Part shown: positions 20,066 through 33,442 of the stretch, piece after piece | How the letters are laid out: every line of letters starts with the position of its first letter | Numbering within the stretch: position 1 is the stretch's first letter | Source: Chlorocebus sabaeus | Lineage: Eukaryota; Chordata; Mammalia; Primates; Cercopithecidae | Assembly: GCF_047675955.1 (NCBI RefSeq) | Contig: NW_027328092.1 | Span: forward strand, 620,001 to 684,000 | DNA length: 64,000 bases | Direction of reading: 5' to 3' | Notes under the pieces: generated by a model | What the model was told of the DNA's origin: nothing | Seen by the model: only the letters and a program-made list of their open reading frames with translations | The model's database searches: none | Made by a program: the position numbers and the translations under genes

Positions 20066-22809
20066 GGTGAAAAAGGAAATATCTTCCTTTAAAAACTGGA
20101 AAGAAGCTTTCTGAGAAACTGCTTTGTGTTCTGTTAATTCATCTCACAGAGTCACTGCTTTCACCTCAAGAATCCTTTCGCTGAGACTCTTCATGTGGAA
20201 ATTTCATAGTGATATTTTCAAGCCCATAGAGGGCTAAGGTGAAAAAGGAAATATCCTAAGATAAAAACTGAAAAGAAGCATTCTGAGAAACTACTTTGTG
20301 TTCTGTTAATTCATCTCACAGTGTTACAGCTTTGCCCTCAAGAAGCCTTTCGCGAAGACACTTCTTGTGGAATTTGCAAAGTGATATTTGGAAGCCCATA
20401 GAGGGCTATGGTGAAAAAGGAAATATCTTTTGTTAAAAACTGAAAGAGGCTTTCTGAGAAACTGCTCTGTGTTCTATTAATTCATCTCACAGAGTTACTG
20501 CTTTCCCAGAAAGAAGCCATTCTCTAAGATTCTTCTTGTGGATTTTTCAAAGTGATATTGGAAGCCCATAGAGGGCTATGGTGAAAAAGGGAATATCTTC
20601 CGTTAAAAACTGGAAAGAATCTTTCTGAGAAACTACTTTGTGTTCTGTTAATTCATCTCACAGAGTTACAGCTTTCCCCTCAAGAAGCCTTTCGCTAAGA
20701 CTGTTCTTCTGGAATTTTGAAAGTGATATTTGGAATCCCATAGAGGGCTATGGTGAAAAAGGAAAGATCTTCCGTTAAAAACTGGAAAGAACCTTTCTGA
20801 GAAATTGCTTTGTGTTCTTTTAATTCATCTCACAGAGTTACTGCGTTCCTCTCAAGAAGCCTTTCGCTAAGACTGTTCTTGTGGAATTTGCAAAGTGATA
20901 TTTGGAAGCCCATATAGGGTTATGGTGAAAAAGGAAATATCTTCCGTTAAAAACTGGAAAGAAGCATTCTGAGAAACTGCTTTGTGTTCTCTTAGTTCAT
21001 CTCACAGAGTTACAGCTTGCCCCTCTAGAAGCCTTTCGCTAAGACTGTTCTTGTGGAATTTGCAAAGTGACATTTGGAAGCCCATAGTGGGCTATGGTGA
21101 AAAAGGAAATATCCTAAGATAAAAACTGAAAAGAAGCTTTCTGAGAAACTGCCTTGTGTTCTGTTAATTCATCTCACAGGGTTACAGCTTTCTCCACAAG
21201 AAGCCTTTCGCTAAGACTGTTCTTGTGGAATTTCAAAGTGATATTTGTAAAGCCATAGAAGGATATGATGAAAAAGGAAATATCTTCTGTTAAAAACTGG
21301 AAAGAAGCTTTCTGAGAAACTGCTTTGTGTTCTGTTAATTCATCTCACAGAGATACAGCTTTCTCCTCAAGAAGTTTTCGCTAAGACTGTGCTTCTGGAA
21401 TTTGGAAAGTGATATTTGGAAGCCCATAGAGGGCTACGGTGAAAAAGGAAATAACTTCCGTTAAAAAACAGGAAAGAAGCTTTCTGAGAAACTGCTTTGT
21501 GTTCTGCTAATTCATCTCAAGAGTTACAGCTTTCCCCTCAAGCAGTCTTTCGCTAAGACTGTTCTTGGGGAATTTGCAAAGTGATATTTGGAAGCCCATA
21601 GAGGGCTATGGTGAAAAAAGAAGTATCTTCCGTTAAAAAGTGGAAAGAATCTTTCTGAGAATCTGCTTTGTGTTCTGTTAATTCATCTCACAGTGTTACA
21701 AATCTCTCCTCAAGTAACCTTTAGCTAAGGCTGATCTTGTGGAATTTGGAAAGTGATATTTGGAAGCCCATAGGGGGCTATGGTGAAAAAGGAAGTATCT
21801 TCCGTTAAAATCTGGAAGAAGATTTCTGAGAAACTACTTTGTGTTCTGTTAATTCATCTCAGAGACTTACATCTTTCCCCTCATGAAGCCTTTCCCTAAG
21901 ACTCTTCTTGTGGAATTTGCAAAGTGATATTTCGAAGCCCACAGAGGGCTATGGTGAAAAAGGAGATATCCTAAGATAAAAACTGAAGAGAAACTTTCTG
22001 AGAAACTGCTCTGTATTCTCTTAATTCATCTCACAGAGTTACTGCGTTCCCCTCAAGAAGCCTTTCGCTAAGACTGTTCTTGTGGAATTTGAAAAGTGAT
22101 ATTTGGAAGCCCATAGAGGGTTATGGTGAAAAAGGAAAATCTTCCCTTAAAAACTGGAAAGAAGCTTCCTGAGAAACTGCTTTGTGTTCGGTTAATTCAA
22201 CTCACAGTTACTGCTTTCTCCTCAAAAAGCCTTTCGCTAACACTGTTCTTATGCAATTTGCAAAGTGATATTTGGAAGCCCTTAGAGGGTTAAGGTGAAA
22301 AAGGACCTATCTACCGTTAAAAACTGTAAAGAAGCTTTCTGAGAAACTGCTCTGTGTTCTGTTAATTCATCTCACAGTGTTACAGCATTCCCTTCAGGAA
22401 GCCTTTCGCTAAGTCTGTTCTTGTGGAATATTCAAGGTGATATCTGGAAGCCCATAAAGTGCTATGGTGAAAAAGGAAATATCTTCCGTTAAAAACTGGA
22501 AAGAAGCTTTCTGAGAAACTGCTCTGTGTTCTGTTAATTCATCTCACAGAGTTACAGCTTTCCCCTCAAGAAGCCTTTCGCTAAGACTGTTCTTGTGAAA
22601 TTTGCACATTGATATCTGGAAGTCCATACAGGGCTACGGTGTAAAAGGAAATATCTTCCGATAAAAACTGGAAGGAAGCTTTATGAGAAACTGCTTTGTG
22701 TCCTGTTAGTTCATCTCACAGAGTTACAGCCTTCCCTTCAAGATGCCTTTCGCTAAGACTCTTCTTGTGGAATTGGCAAAGTGTTATTTGGAAGCCCGTA
22801 TAGGTCTAC
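20066..22809 (+). repeat. HOR copy C9, 16-mer (2,744 bp)
   Basis: Full M1-M16 order. M14 has GGACCTATC and M16 has TTAGTTCATC, the pair also seen in C20, C22 and C24. Private: CATAAAGTGC in M14 and CCCGTATAGG in M16. Confidence 0.94.
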
Positions 22810-25553
22810 GGTGAAAAAGGAAATATCTTCCTTTAAAAACTGGAAAGAAGCTTTCTGAGAAACTGCTTTGTGTTCTGTTAATTCATCTCACAGAGTCACT
22901 GCTTTCACCTCAAGAATCCTTTCGCTGAGACTCTTCATGTGGAAATTTCATAGTGATATTTTCAAGCCCATAGAGGGCTAAGGTGAAAAAGGAAATATCC
23001 TAAGATAAAAACTGAAAAGAAGCATTCTGAGAAACTACTTTGTGTTCTGTTAATTCATCTCACAGTGTTACAGCTTTGCCCTCAAGAAGCCTTTCGCGAA
23101 GACACTTCTTGTGGAATTTGCAAAGTGATATTTGGAAGCCCATAGAGGGCTATGGTGAAAAAGGAAATATCTTTTGTTAAAAACTGAAAGAGGCTTTCTG
23201 AGAAACTGCTCTGTGTTCTATTAATTCATCTCACAGAGTTACTGCTTTCCCAGAAAGAAGCCATTCTCTAAGATTCTTCTTGTGGATTTTTCAAAGTGAT
23301 ATTGGAAGCCCATAGAGGGCTATGGTGAAAAAGGGAATATCTTCCGTTAAAAACTGGAAAGAATCTTTCTGAGAAACTACTTTGTGTTCTGTTAATTCAT
23401 CTCACAGAGTTACAGCTTTCCCCTCAAGAAGCCTTTCGCTAAGACTGTTCTTCTGGAATTTTGAAAGTGATATTTGGAATCCCATAGAGGGCTATGGTGA
23501 AAAAGGAAAGATCTTCCGTTAAAAACTGGAAAGAACCTTTCTGAGAAATTGCTTTGTGTTCTTTTAATTCATCTCACAGAGTTACTGCGTTCCTCTCAAG
23601 AAGCCTTTCGCTAAGACTGTTCTTGTGGAATTTGCAAAGTGATATTTGGAAGCCCATATAGGGTTATGGTGAAAAAGGAAATATCTTCCGTTAAAAACTG
23701 GAAAGAAGCATTCTGAGAAACTGCTTTGTGTTCTCTTAGTTCATCTCACAGAGTTACAGCTTGCCCCTCTAGAAGCCTTTCGCTAAGACTGTTCTTGTGG
23801 AATTTGCAAAGTGACATTTGGAAGCCCATAGTGGGCTATGGTGAAAAAGGAATTATCCTAAGATAAAAACTGAAAAGAAGCTTTCTGAGAAACTGCCTTG
23901 TGTTCTGTTAATTCATCTCACAGGGTTACAGCTTTCTCCACAAGAAGCCTTTCGCTAAGACTGTTCTTGTGGAATTTCAAAGTGATATTTGTAAAGCCAT
24001 AGAAGGATATGATGAAAAAGGAAATATCTTCTGTTAAAAACTGGAAAGAAGCTTTCTGAGAAACTGCTTTGTGTTCTGTTAATTCATCTCACAGAGATAC
24101 AGCTTTCTCCTCAAGAAGTTTTCGCTAAGACTGTGCTTCTGGAATTTGGAAAGTGATATTTGGAAGCCCATAGAGGGCTACGGTGAAAAAGGAAATAACT
24201 TCCGTTAAAAAACAGGAAAGAAGCTTTCTGAGAAACTGCTTTGTGTTCTGCTAATTCATCTCAAGAGTTACAGCTTTCCCCTCAAGCAGTCTTTCGCTAA
24301 GACTGTTCTTGGGGAATTTGCAAAGTGATATTTGGAAGCCCATAGAGGGCTATGGTGAAAAAAGAAGTATCTTCCGTTAAAAAGTGGAAAGAATCTTTCT
24401 GAGAATCTGCTTTGTGTTCTGTTAATTCATCTCACAGTGTTACAAATCTCTCCTCAAGTAACCTTTAGCTAAGGCTGATCTTGTGGAATTTGGAAAGTGA
24501 TATTTGGAAGCCCATAGGGGGCTATGGTGAAAAAGGAAGTATCTTCCGTTAAAATCTGGAAGAAGATTTCTGAGAAACTACTTTGTGTTCTGTTAATTCA
24601 TCTCAGAGACTTACATCTTTCCCCTCATGAAGCCTTTCCCTAAGACTCTTCTTGTGGAATTTGCAAAGTGATATTTCGAAGCCCACAGAGGGCTATGGTG
24701 AAAAAGGAGATATCCTAAGATAAAAACTGAAGAGAAACTTTCTGAGAAACTGCTCTGTATTCTCTTAATTCATCTCACAGAGTTACTGCGTTCCCCTCAA
24801 GAAGCCTTTCGCTAAGACTGTTCTTGTGGAATTTGAAAAGTGATATTTGGAAGCCCATAGAGGGTTATGGTGAAAAAGGAAAATCTTCCCTTAAAAACTG
24901 GAAAGAAGCTTCCTGAGAAACTGCTTTGTGTTCGGTTAATTCAACTCACAGTTACTGCTTTCTCCTCAAAAAGCCTTTCGCTAACACTGTTCTTATGCAA
25001 TTTGCAAAGTGATATTTGGAAGCCCTTAGAGGGTTAAGGTGAAAAAGGACCTATCTACCGTTAAAAACTGTAAAGAAGCTTTCTGAGAAACTGCTCTGTG
25101 TTCTGTTAATTCATCTCACAGTGTTACAGCATTCCCTTCAGGAAGCCTTTCGCTAAGTCTGTTCTTGTGGAATATTCAAGGTGATATCTGGAAGCCCATA
25201 GAGTGCTATGGTGAAAAAGGAAATATCTTCCGTTAAAAACTGGAAAGAAGCTTTCTGAGAAACTGCTCTGTGTTCTGTTAATTCATCTCACAGAGTTACA
25301 GCTTTCCCCTCAAGAAGCCTTTCGCTAAGACTGTTCTTGTGAAATTTGCACATTGATATCTGGAAGTCCATACAGGGCTACGGTGTAAAAGGAAATATCT
25401 TCCGATAAAAACTGGAAGGAAGCTTTATGAGAAACTGCTTTGTGTCCTGTTAATTCATCTCACAGAGTTACAGCCTTCCCTTCAAGATGCCTTTCGCTAA
25501 GACTCTTCTTGTGGAATTGGCAAAGTGTTATTTGGAAGCCCGTAGAGGTCTAC
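22810..25553 (+). repeat. HOR copy C10, 16-mer (2,744 bp)
   Basis: Full M1-M16 order. M14 has GGACCTATC as in C9, but M16 keeps TTAATTCATC. Private: GGAATTATCC in M7. Confidence 0.94.
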
Positions 25554-27954
25554 GGTGAAAAAGGAAATATCTTCCTTTAAAAACTGGAAAGAAGCTTTCT
25601 GAGAAACTGCTTTGTGTTCTGTTAATTCATCTCACAGAGTCACTGCTTTCACCTCAAGAATCCTTTCGCTGAGACTCTTCATGTGGAAATTTCATAGTGA
25701 TATTTTCAAGCCCATAGAGGGCTAAGGTGAAAAAGGAAATATCCTAAGATAAAAACTGAAAAGAAGCATTCTGAGAAACTACTTTGTGTTCTGTTAATTC
25801 ATCTCACAGTGTTACAGCTTTGCCCTCAAGAAGCCTTTCGCGAAGACACTTCTTGTGGAATTTGCAAAGTGATAATTGGAAGCCCATAGAGGGCTATGGT
25901 GAAAAAGGAAATATCTTTTGTTAAAAACTGAAAGAGGCTTTCTGAGAAACTGCTCTGTGTTCTATTAATTCATCTCACAGAGTTACTGCTTTCCCAGAAA
26001 GAAGCCATTCTCTAAGATTCTTCTTGTGGATTTTTCAAAGTGATATTGGAAGCCCATAGAGGGCTATGGTGAAAAAGGGAATATCTTCCGTTAAAAACTG
26101 GAAAGAATCTTTCTGAGAAACTACTTTGTGTTCTGTTAATTCATCTCACAGAGTTACAGCTTTCCCCTCAAGAAGCCTTTCGCTAAGACTGTTCTTCTGG
26201 AATTTTGAAAGTGATATTTGGAATCCCATAGAGGGCTATGGTGAAAAAGGAAAGATCTTCCGTTAAAAACTGGAAAGAACCTTTCTGAGAAATTGCTTTG
26301 TGTTCTTTTAATTCATCTCACAGAGTTACTGCGTTCCTCTCAAGAAGCCTTTCGCTAAGACTGTTCTTGTGGAATTTGCAAAGTGATATTTGGAAGCCCA
26401 TATAGGGTTATGGTGAAAAAGGAAATATCTTCCGTTAAAAACTGGAAAGAAGCATTCTGAGAAACTGCTTTGTGTTCTCTTAGTTCATCTCACAGAGTTA
26501 CAGCTTGCCCCTCTAGAAGCCTTTCGCTAAGACTGTTCTTGTGGAATTTGCAAAGTGACATTTGGAAGCCCATAGTGGGCTATGGTGAAAAAGGAAATAT
26601 CCTAAGATAAAAACTGAAAAGAAGCTTTCTGAGAAACTGCCTTGTGTTCTGTTAATTCATCTCACAGGGTTACAGCTTTCTCCACAAGAAGCCTTTCGCT
26701 AAGACTGTTCTTGTGGAATTTCAAAGTGATATTTGTAAAGCCATAGAAGGATATGATGAAAAAGGAAATATCTTCTGTTAAAAACTGGAAAGAAGCTTTC
26801 TGAGAAACTGCTTTGTGTTCTGTTAATTCATCTCACAGAGATACAGCTTTCTCCTCAAGAAGTTTTCGCTAAGACTGTGCTTCTGGAATTTGGAAAGTGA
26901 TATTTGGAAGCCCATAGAGGGCTACGGTGAAAAAGGAAATAACTTCCGTTAAAAAACAGGAAAGAAGCTTTCTGAGAAACTGCTTTGTGTTCTGCTAATT
27001 CATCTCAAGAGTTACAGCTTTCCCCTCAAGCAGTCTTTCGCTAAGACTGTTCTTGGGGAATTTGCAAAGTGATATTTGGAAGCCCATAGAGGGCTATGGT
27101 GAAAAAGGAAATATCCTAAGATAAAAACTGGGAAGAATCTTTCTGAGAAATTGCTTTGTGTTCTGTTAATTCATCTCACAGAGTTACTGCATTCGCCTCA
27201 AGAAGCCTTTCGCTAAGACTGTTCTTGTGGAATTTGAAAAGTGATATTTGGAAGCCCATAGAGGGTTATGGTGAAATAGGAAAATCTTCCCTTAAAAACT
27301 GGAAAGAAGCTTCCTGAGAAACTGCTTTGTGTTCGGTTAATTCAACTCACAGTTACTGCTTTCTCCTCAAAAAGCCTTTCGCTAACACTGTTCTTATGCA
27401 ATTTGCAAAGTGATATTTGGAAGCCCTTAGAGGGTTAAGGTGAAAAAGGAAATATCTACCGTTAAAAACTGTAAAGAAGCTTTCTGAGAAACTGCTCTGT
27501 GTTCTGTTAATTCATCTCACAGTGTTACAGCATTCCCTTCAGGAAGCCTTTCGCTAAGTCTGTTCTTGTGGAATATTCAAGGTGATATCTGGAAGCCCAT
27601 AGAGTGCTATGGTGAAAAAGGAAATATCTTCCGTTAAAAACTGGAAAGAAGCTTTCTGAGAAACTGCTCTGTGTTCTGTTAATTCATCTCACAGAGTTAC
27701 AGCTTTCCCCTCAAGAAGCCTTTCGCTAAGACTGTTCTTGTGAAATTTGCACATTGATATCTGGAAGTCCATACAGGGCTACGGTGTAAAAGGAAATATC
27801 TTCCGATAAAAACTGGAAGGAAGCTTTATGAGAAACTGCTTTGTGTCCTGTTAATTTATCTCACAGAGTTACAGCCTTCCCTTCAAGATGCCTTTCGCTA
27901 AGACTCTTCTTGTGGAATTGGCAAAGTGTTATTTGGAAGCCCGTAGAGGTCTAC
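25554..27954 (+). repeat. HOR copy C11, 14-mer with V (2,401 bp)
   Basis: M1-M9, V (27098-27269), M13-M16. M14 is GGAAATATC and M16 has TTAATTTATC as in C6 and C7. Private: GATAATTGG in M2 and GGTGAAATAGG at the start of M13, which breaks the pJalpha-like box. Confidence 0.94.
27098..27269 (+). repeat. Variant monomer V in copy C11
   Basis: The same V monomer as in C6 and C7, between M9 and an M13 whose box has a private A-to-T change. Confidence 0.92.
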
Positions 27955-30698
27955 GGTGAAAAAGGAAATATCTTCCTTTAAAAACTGGAAAGAAGCTTTC
28001 TGAGAAACTGCTTTGTGTTCTGTTAATTCATCTCACGGAGTCACTGCTTTCACCTCAAGAATCCTTTCGCTGAGACCCTTCATGTGGAAATTTCATAGTG
28101 ATATTTTCAAGCCCATAGAGGGCTAAGGTGAAAAAGGAAATATCCTAAGATAAAAACTGAAAAGAAGCATTCTGAGAAACTACTTTGTGTTCTGTTAATT
28201 CATCTCACAGTGTTACATCTTTGCCCTCAAGAAGCCTTTCGCAAAGACACTTCTTGTGGAATTTGCAAAGTGATATTTGGAAGCCCATAGAGGGCTATGG
28301 TGAAAAAGGAAATATCTTTTGTTAAAAACTGAAAGAGGCTTTCTGAGAAACTGCTCTGTGTTCTATTAATTCATCTCACAGAGTTACTGCTTTCCCAGAA
28401 AGAAGCCATTCTCTAAGATTCTTCTTGTGGATTTTTCAAAGTGATATTGGAAGCCCATAGAGGGCTATGGTGAAAAAGGGAATATCTTCCGTTAAAAACT
28501 GGAAAGAATCTTTCTGAGAAACTACTTCGTGTTCTGTTAATTCATCTCACAGAGTTACAGCTTTCCCCTCAAGAAGCCTTTCGCTAAGACTGTTCTTCTG
28601 GAATTTTGAAAGTGATATTTGGAATCCCATAGAGGGCTATGGTGAAAAAGGAAAGATCTTCCGTTAAAAACTGGAAAGAACCTTTCTGAGAAATTGCTTT
28701 GTGTTCTTTTAATTCATCTCACAGAGTTACTGCGTTCCTCTCAAGAAGCCTTTCGCTAAGACTGTTCTTGTGGAATTTGCAAAGTGATATTTGGAAACCC
28801 ATATAGGGTTATGGTGAAAAAGGAAATATCTTCCGTTAAAAACTGGAAAGAAGCATTCTGAGAAACTGCTTTGTGTTCTCTTAGTTCATCTCACAGAGTT
28901 ACAGCTTGCCCCTCTAGAAGCCTTTCGCTAAGACTGTTCTTGTGGAATTTTCAAAGTGACATTTGGAAGCCCATAGTGGGCTATGGTGAAAAAGGAAATA
29001 TCCTAAGATAAAAACTGAAAAGAAGCTTTCTGAGAAACTGCCTTGTGTTCTGTTAATTCATCTCACAGGGTTACAGCTTTCTCCACAAGAAGCCTTTCGC
29101 TAAGACTGTTCTTGTGGAATTTCAAAGTGATATTTGTAAAGCCATAGAAGGATATGATGAAAAAGGAAATATCTTCTGTTAAAAACTGGAAAGAAGCTTT
29201 CTGAGAAACTGCTTTGTGTTCTGTTAATTCATCTCACAGAGATACAGCTTTCTCCTCAAGAAGTTTTCGCTAAGACTGTGCTTCTGGAATTTGGAAAGTG
29301 ATATTTGGAAGCCCATAGAGGGCTACGGTGAAAAAGGAAATAACTTCCGTTAAAAAACAGGAAAGAAGCTTTCTGAGAAACTGCTTTGTGTTCTGCTAAT
29401 TCATCTCAAGAGTTACAGCTTTCCCCTCAAGCAGTCTTTCGCTAAGACTGTTCTTGGGGAATTTGCAAAGTGATATTTGGAAGCCCATAGAGGGCTATGG
29501 TGAAAAAAGAAGTATCTTCCGTTAAAAAGTGGAAAGAATGTTTCTGAGAATCTGCTTTGTGTTCTGTTAATTCATCTCACAGTGTTACAAATCTCTCCTC
29601 AAGTAACCTTTAGCTAAGGCTGATCTTGTGGAATTTGGAAAGTGATATTTGGAAGCCCATAGGGGGCTATGGTGAAAAAGGAAGTATCTTCCGTTAAAAT
29701 CTGGAAGAAGATTTCTGAGAAACTACTTTGTGTTCTGTTAATTCATCTCAGAGACTTACATCTTTCCCCTCATGAAGCCTTTCCCTAAGACTCTTCTTGT
29801 GGAATTTGCAAAGTGATATTTCGAAGCCCACAGAGGGCTATGGTGAAAAAGGAGATATCCTAAGATAAAAACTGAAGAGAAACTTTCTGAGAAACTGCTC
29901 TGTATTCTCTTAATTCATCTCACAGAGTTACTGCGTTCCCCTCAAGAAGCCTTTCGCTAAGACTGTTCTTGTGGAATTTGAAAAGTGATATTTGGAAGCC
30001 CATAGAGGGTTATGGTGAAAAAGGAAAATCTTCCCTTAAAAACTGGAAAGAAGCTTACTGAGAAACTGCTTTGTGTTCGGTTAATTCAACTCACAGTTAC
30101 TGCTTTCCCCTCAAAAAGCCTTTCGCTAACACTGTTCTTATGCAATTTGCAAAGTGATATTTGGAAGCCCTTAGAGGGTTAAGGTGAAAAAGGACATATC
30201 TACCGTTAAAAACTGTAAAGAAGCTTTCTGAGAAACTGCTCTGTGTTCTGTTAATTCATCTCACAGTGTTACAGCATTCCCTTCAGGAAGCCTTTCGCTA
30301 AGTCTGTTCTTGTGGAATATTCAAGGTGATATCTGGAAGCCCATAGAGTGCTATGGTGAAAAAGGAAATATCTTCCGTTAAAAACTGGAAAGAAACTTTC
30401 TGAGAAACTGCTCTGTGTTCTGTTAATTCATCTCACAGAGTTACAGCTTTCCCCTCAAGAAGCCTTTCGCTAAGACTGTTCTTGTGAAATTTGCACATTG
30501 ATATCTGGAAGTCCATACAGGGCTACGGTGTAAAAGGAAATATCTTCCGATAAAAACTGGAAGGAAGCTTTATGAGAAACTGCTTTGTGTCCTGTTAATT
30601 CATCTCACAGAGTTACAGCCTTCCCTTCAAGATGCCTTTCGCTAAGACTCTTCTTGTGGAATTGGCAAAGTGTTATTTGGAAGCCCGTAGAGGTCTAC
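27955..30698 (+). repeat. HOR copy C12, 16-mer (2,744 bp)
   Basis: Full M1-M16 order. It carries the C8/C12/C15 marker set (CACGGAGTC, TTACATCTTTGCC, TTTCCCCTCAAAAAG, GAAACTTTC) plus GAGACCCTTCATG. Private: TTTCGCAAAGAC in M2, TTTGGAAACCC in M5, GAATGTTTC in M10 and GAAGCTTACTG in M13. Confidence 0.94.
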
Positions 30699-33442
30699 GG
30701 TGAAAAAGGAAATATCTTCCTTTAAAAACTGGAAAGAAGCTTTCTGAGAAACTGCTTTGTGTTCTGTTAATTCATCTCACAGAGTCACTGCTTTCACCTC
30801 AAGAATCCTTTCGCTGAGACTCTTCATGTGGAAATTTCATAGTGATATTTTCAAGCCCATAGAGGGCTAAGGTGAAAAAGGAAATATCCTAAGATAAAAA
30901 CTGAAAAGAAGCATTCTGAGAAACTACTTTGTGTTCTGTTAATTCATATCACAGTGTTACAGCTTTGCCCTCAAGAAGCCTTTCGCGAAGACACTTCTTG
31001 TGGAATTTGCAAAGTGATATTTGGAAGCCCATAGAGGGCTATGGTGAAAAAGGAAATATCTTTTGTTAAAAACTGAAAGAGGCTTTCTGAGAAACTGCTC
31101 TGTGTTCTATTAATTCATCTCACAGAGTTACTGCTTTCCCAGAAAGAAGCCATTCTCTAAGATTCTTCTTGTGGATTTTTCAAAGTGATATTGGAAGCCC
31201 ATAGAGGGCTATGGTGAAAAAGGGAATATCTTCCGTTAAAAACTGGAAAGAATCTTTCTGAGAAACTACTTTGTGTTCTGTTAATTCATCTCACAGAGTT
31301 ACAGCTTTCCCCTCAAGAAGCCTTTCGCTAAGACTGTTCTTCTGGAATTTTGAAAGTGATATTTGGAATCCCATAGAGGGCTATGGTGAAAAAGGAAAGA
31401 TCTTCCGTTAAAAACTGGAAAGAACCTTTCTGAGAAATTGCTTTGTGTTCTTTTAATTCATCTCACAGAGTTACTGCGTTCCTCTCAAGAAGCCTTTCGC
31501 TAAGACTGTTCTTGTGGAATTTGCAAAGTGATATTTGGAAGCCCATATAGGGTTATGGTGAAAAAGGAAATATCTTCCGTTAAAAACTGGAAAGAAGCAT
31601 TCTGAGAAACTGCTTTGTGTTCTCTTAGTTCATCTCACAGAGTTACAGCTTGCCCCTCTAGAAGCCTTTCGCTAAGACTGTTCTTGTGGAATTTGCAAAG
31701 TGACATTTGGAAGCCCATAGTGGGCTATGGTGAAAAAGGAAATATCCTAAGATAAAAACTGAAAAGAAGCTTTCTGAGAAACTGCCTTGTGTTCTGTTAA
31801 TTCATCTCACAGGGTTACAGCTTTCTCCACAAGAAGCCTTTCGCTAAGACTGTTCTTGTGGAATTTCAAAGTGATATTTGTAAAGCCATAGAAGGATATG
31901 ATGAAAAAGGAAATATCTTCTGTTAAAAACTGGAAAGAAGCTTTCTGAGAAACTGCTTTGTGTTCTGTTAATTCATCTCACAGAGATACAGCTTTCTCCT
32001 CAAGAAGTTTTCGCTAAGACTGTGCTTCTGGAATTTGGAAAGTGATATTTGGAAGCCCATAGAGGGCTACGGTGAAAAAGGAAATAACTTCCGTTAAAAA
32101 ACAGGAAAGAAGCTTTCTGAGAAACTGCTTTGTGTTCTGCTAATTCATCTCAAGAGTTACAGCTTTCCCCTCAAGCAGTCTTTCGCTAAGACTGTTCTTG
32201 GGGAATTTGCAAAGTGATATTTGGAAGCCCATAGAGGGCTATGGTGAAAAAAGAAGTATCTTCCGTTAAAAAGTGGAAAGAATCTTTCTGAGAATCTGCT
32301 TTGTGTTCTGTTAATTCATCTCACAGTGTTACAAATCTCTCCTCAAGTAACCTTTAGCTAAGGCTGATCTTGTGGAATTTGGAAAGTGATATTTGGAAGC
32401 CCATAGGGGGCTATGGTGAAAAAGGAAGTATCTTCCGTTAAAATCTGGAAGAAGATTTCTGAGAAACTACTTTGTGTTCTGTTAATTCATCTCAGAGACT
32501 TACATCTTTCCCCTCATGAAGCCTTTCCCTAAGACTCTTCTTGTGGAATTTGCAAAGTGATATTTCGAAGCCCACAGAGGGCTATGGTGAAAAAGGAGAT
32601 ATCCTAAGATAAAAACTGAAGAGAAACTTTCTGAGAAACTGCTCTGTATTCTCTTAATTCATCTCACAGAGTTACTGCGTTCCCCTCAAGAAGCCTTTCG
32701 CTAAGACTGTTCTTGTGGAATTTGAAAAGTGATATTTGGAAGCCCATAGAGGGTTATGGTGAAAAAGGAAAATCTTCCCTTAAAAACTGGAAAGAAGCTT
32801 CCTGAGAAACTGCTTTGTGTTCGGTTAATTCAACTCACAGTTACTGCTTTCTCCTCAAAAAGCCTTTCGCTAACACTGTTCTTATGCAATTTGCAAAGTG
32901 ATATTTGGAAGCCCTTAGAGGGTTAAGGTGAAAAAGGACATATCTACCGTTAAAAACTGTAAAGAAGCTTTCTGAGAAACTGCTCTGTGTTCTGTTAATT
33001 CATCTCACAGTGTTACAGCATTCCCTTCAGGAAGCCTTTCGCTAAGTCTGTTCTTGTGGAATATTCAAGGTGATATCTGGAAGCCCATAGAGTGCTATGG
33101 TGAAAAAGGAAATATCTTCCGTTAAAAACTGGAAAGAAGCTTTCTGAGAAACTGCTCTGTGTTCTGTTAATTCATCTCACAGAGTTACAGCTTTCCCCTC
33201 AAGAAGACTTTCGCTAAGACTGTTCTTGTGAAATTTGCACATTGATATCTGGAAGTCCATACAGGGCTACGGTGTAAAAGGAAATATCTTCCGATAAAAA
33301 CTGGAAGGAAGCTTTATGAGAAACTGCTTTGTGTCCTGTTAATTCATCTCACAGAGTTACAGCCTTCCCTTCAAGATGCCTTTCGCTAAGACTCTTCTTG
33401 TGGAATTGGCAAAGTGTTATTTGGAAGCCCGTAGAGGTCCAC
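30699..33442 (+). repeat. HOR copy C13, 16-mer (2,744 bp)
   Basis: Full M1-M16 order. M2 has TTCATATCACAG, shared only with C19. M15 has the GAC form and the end is GTCCAC, as in C5. Confidence 0.94.
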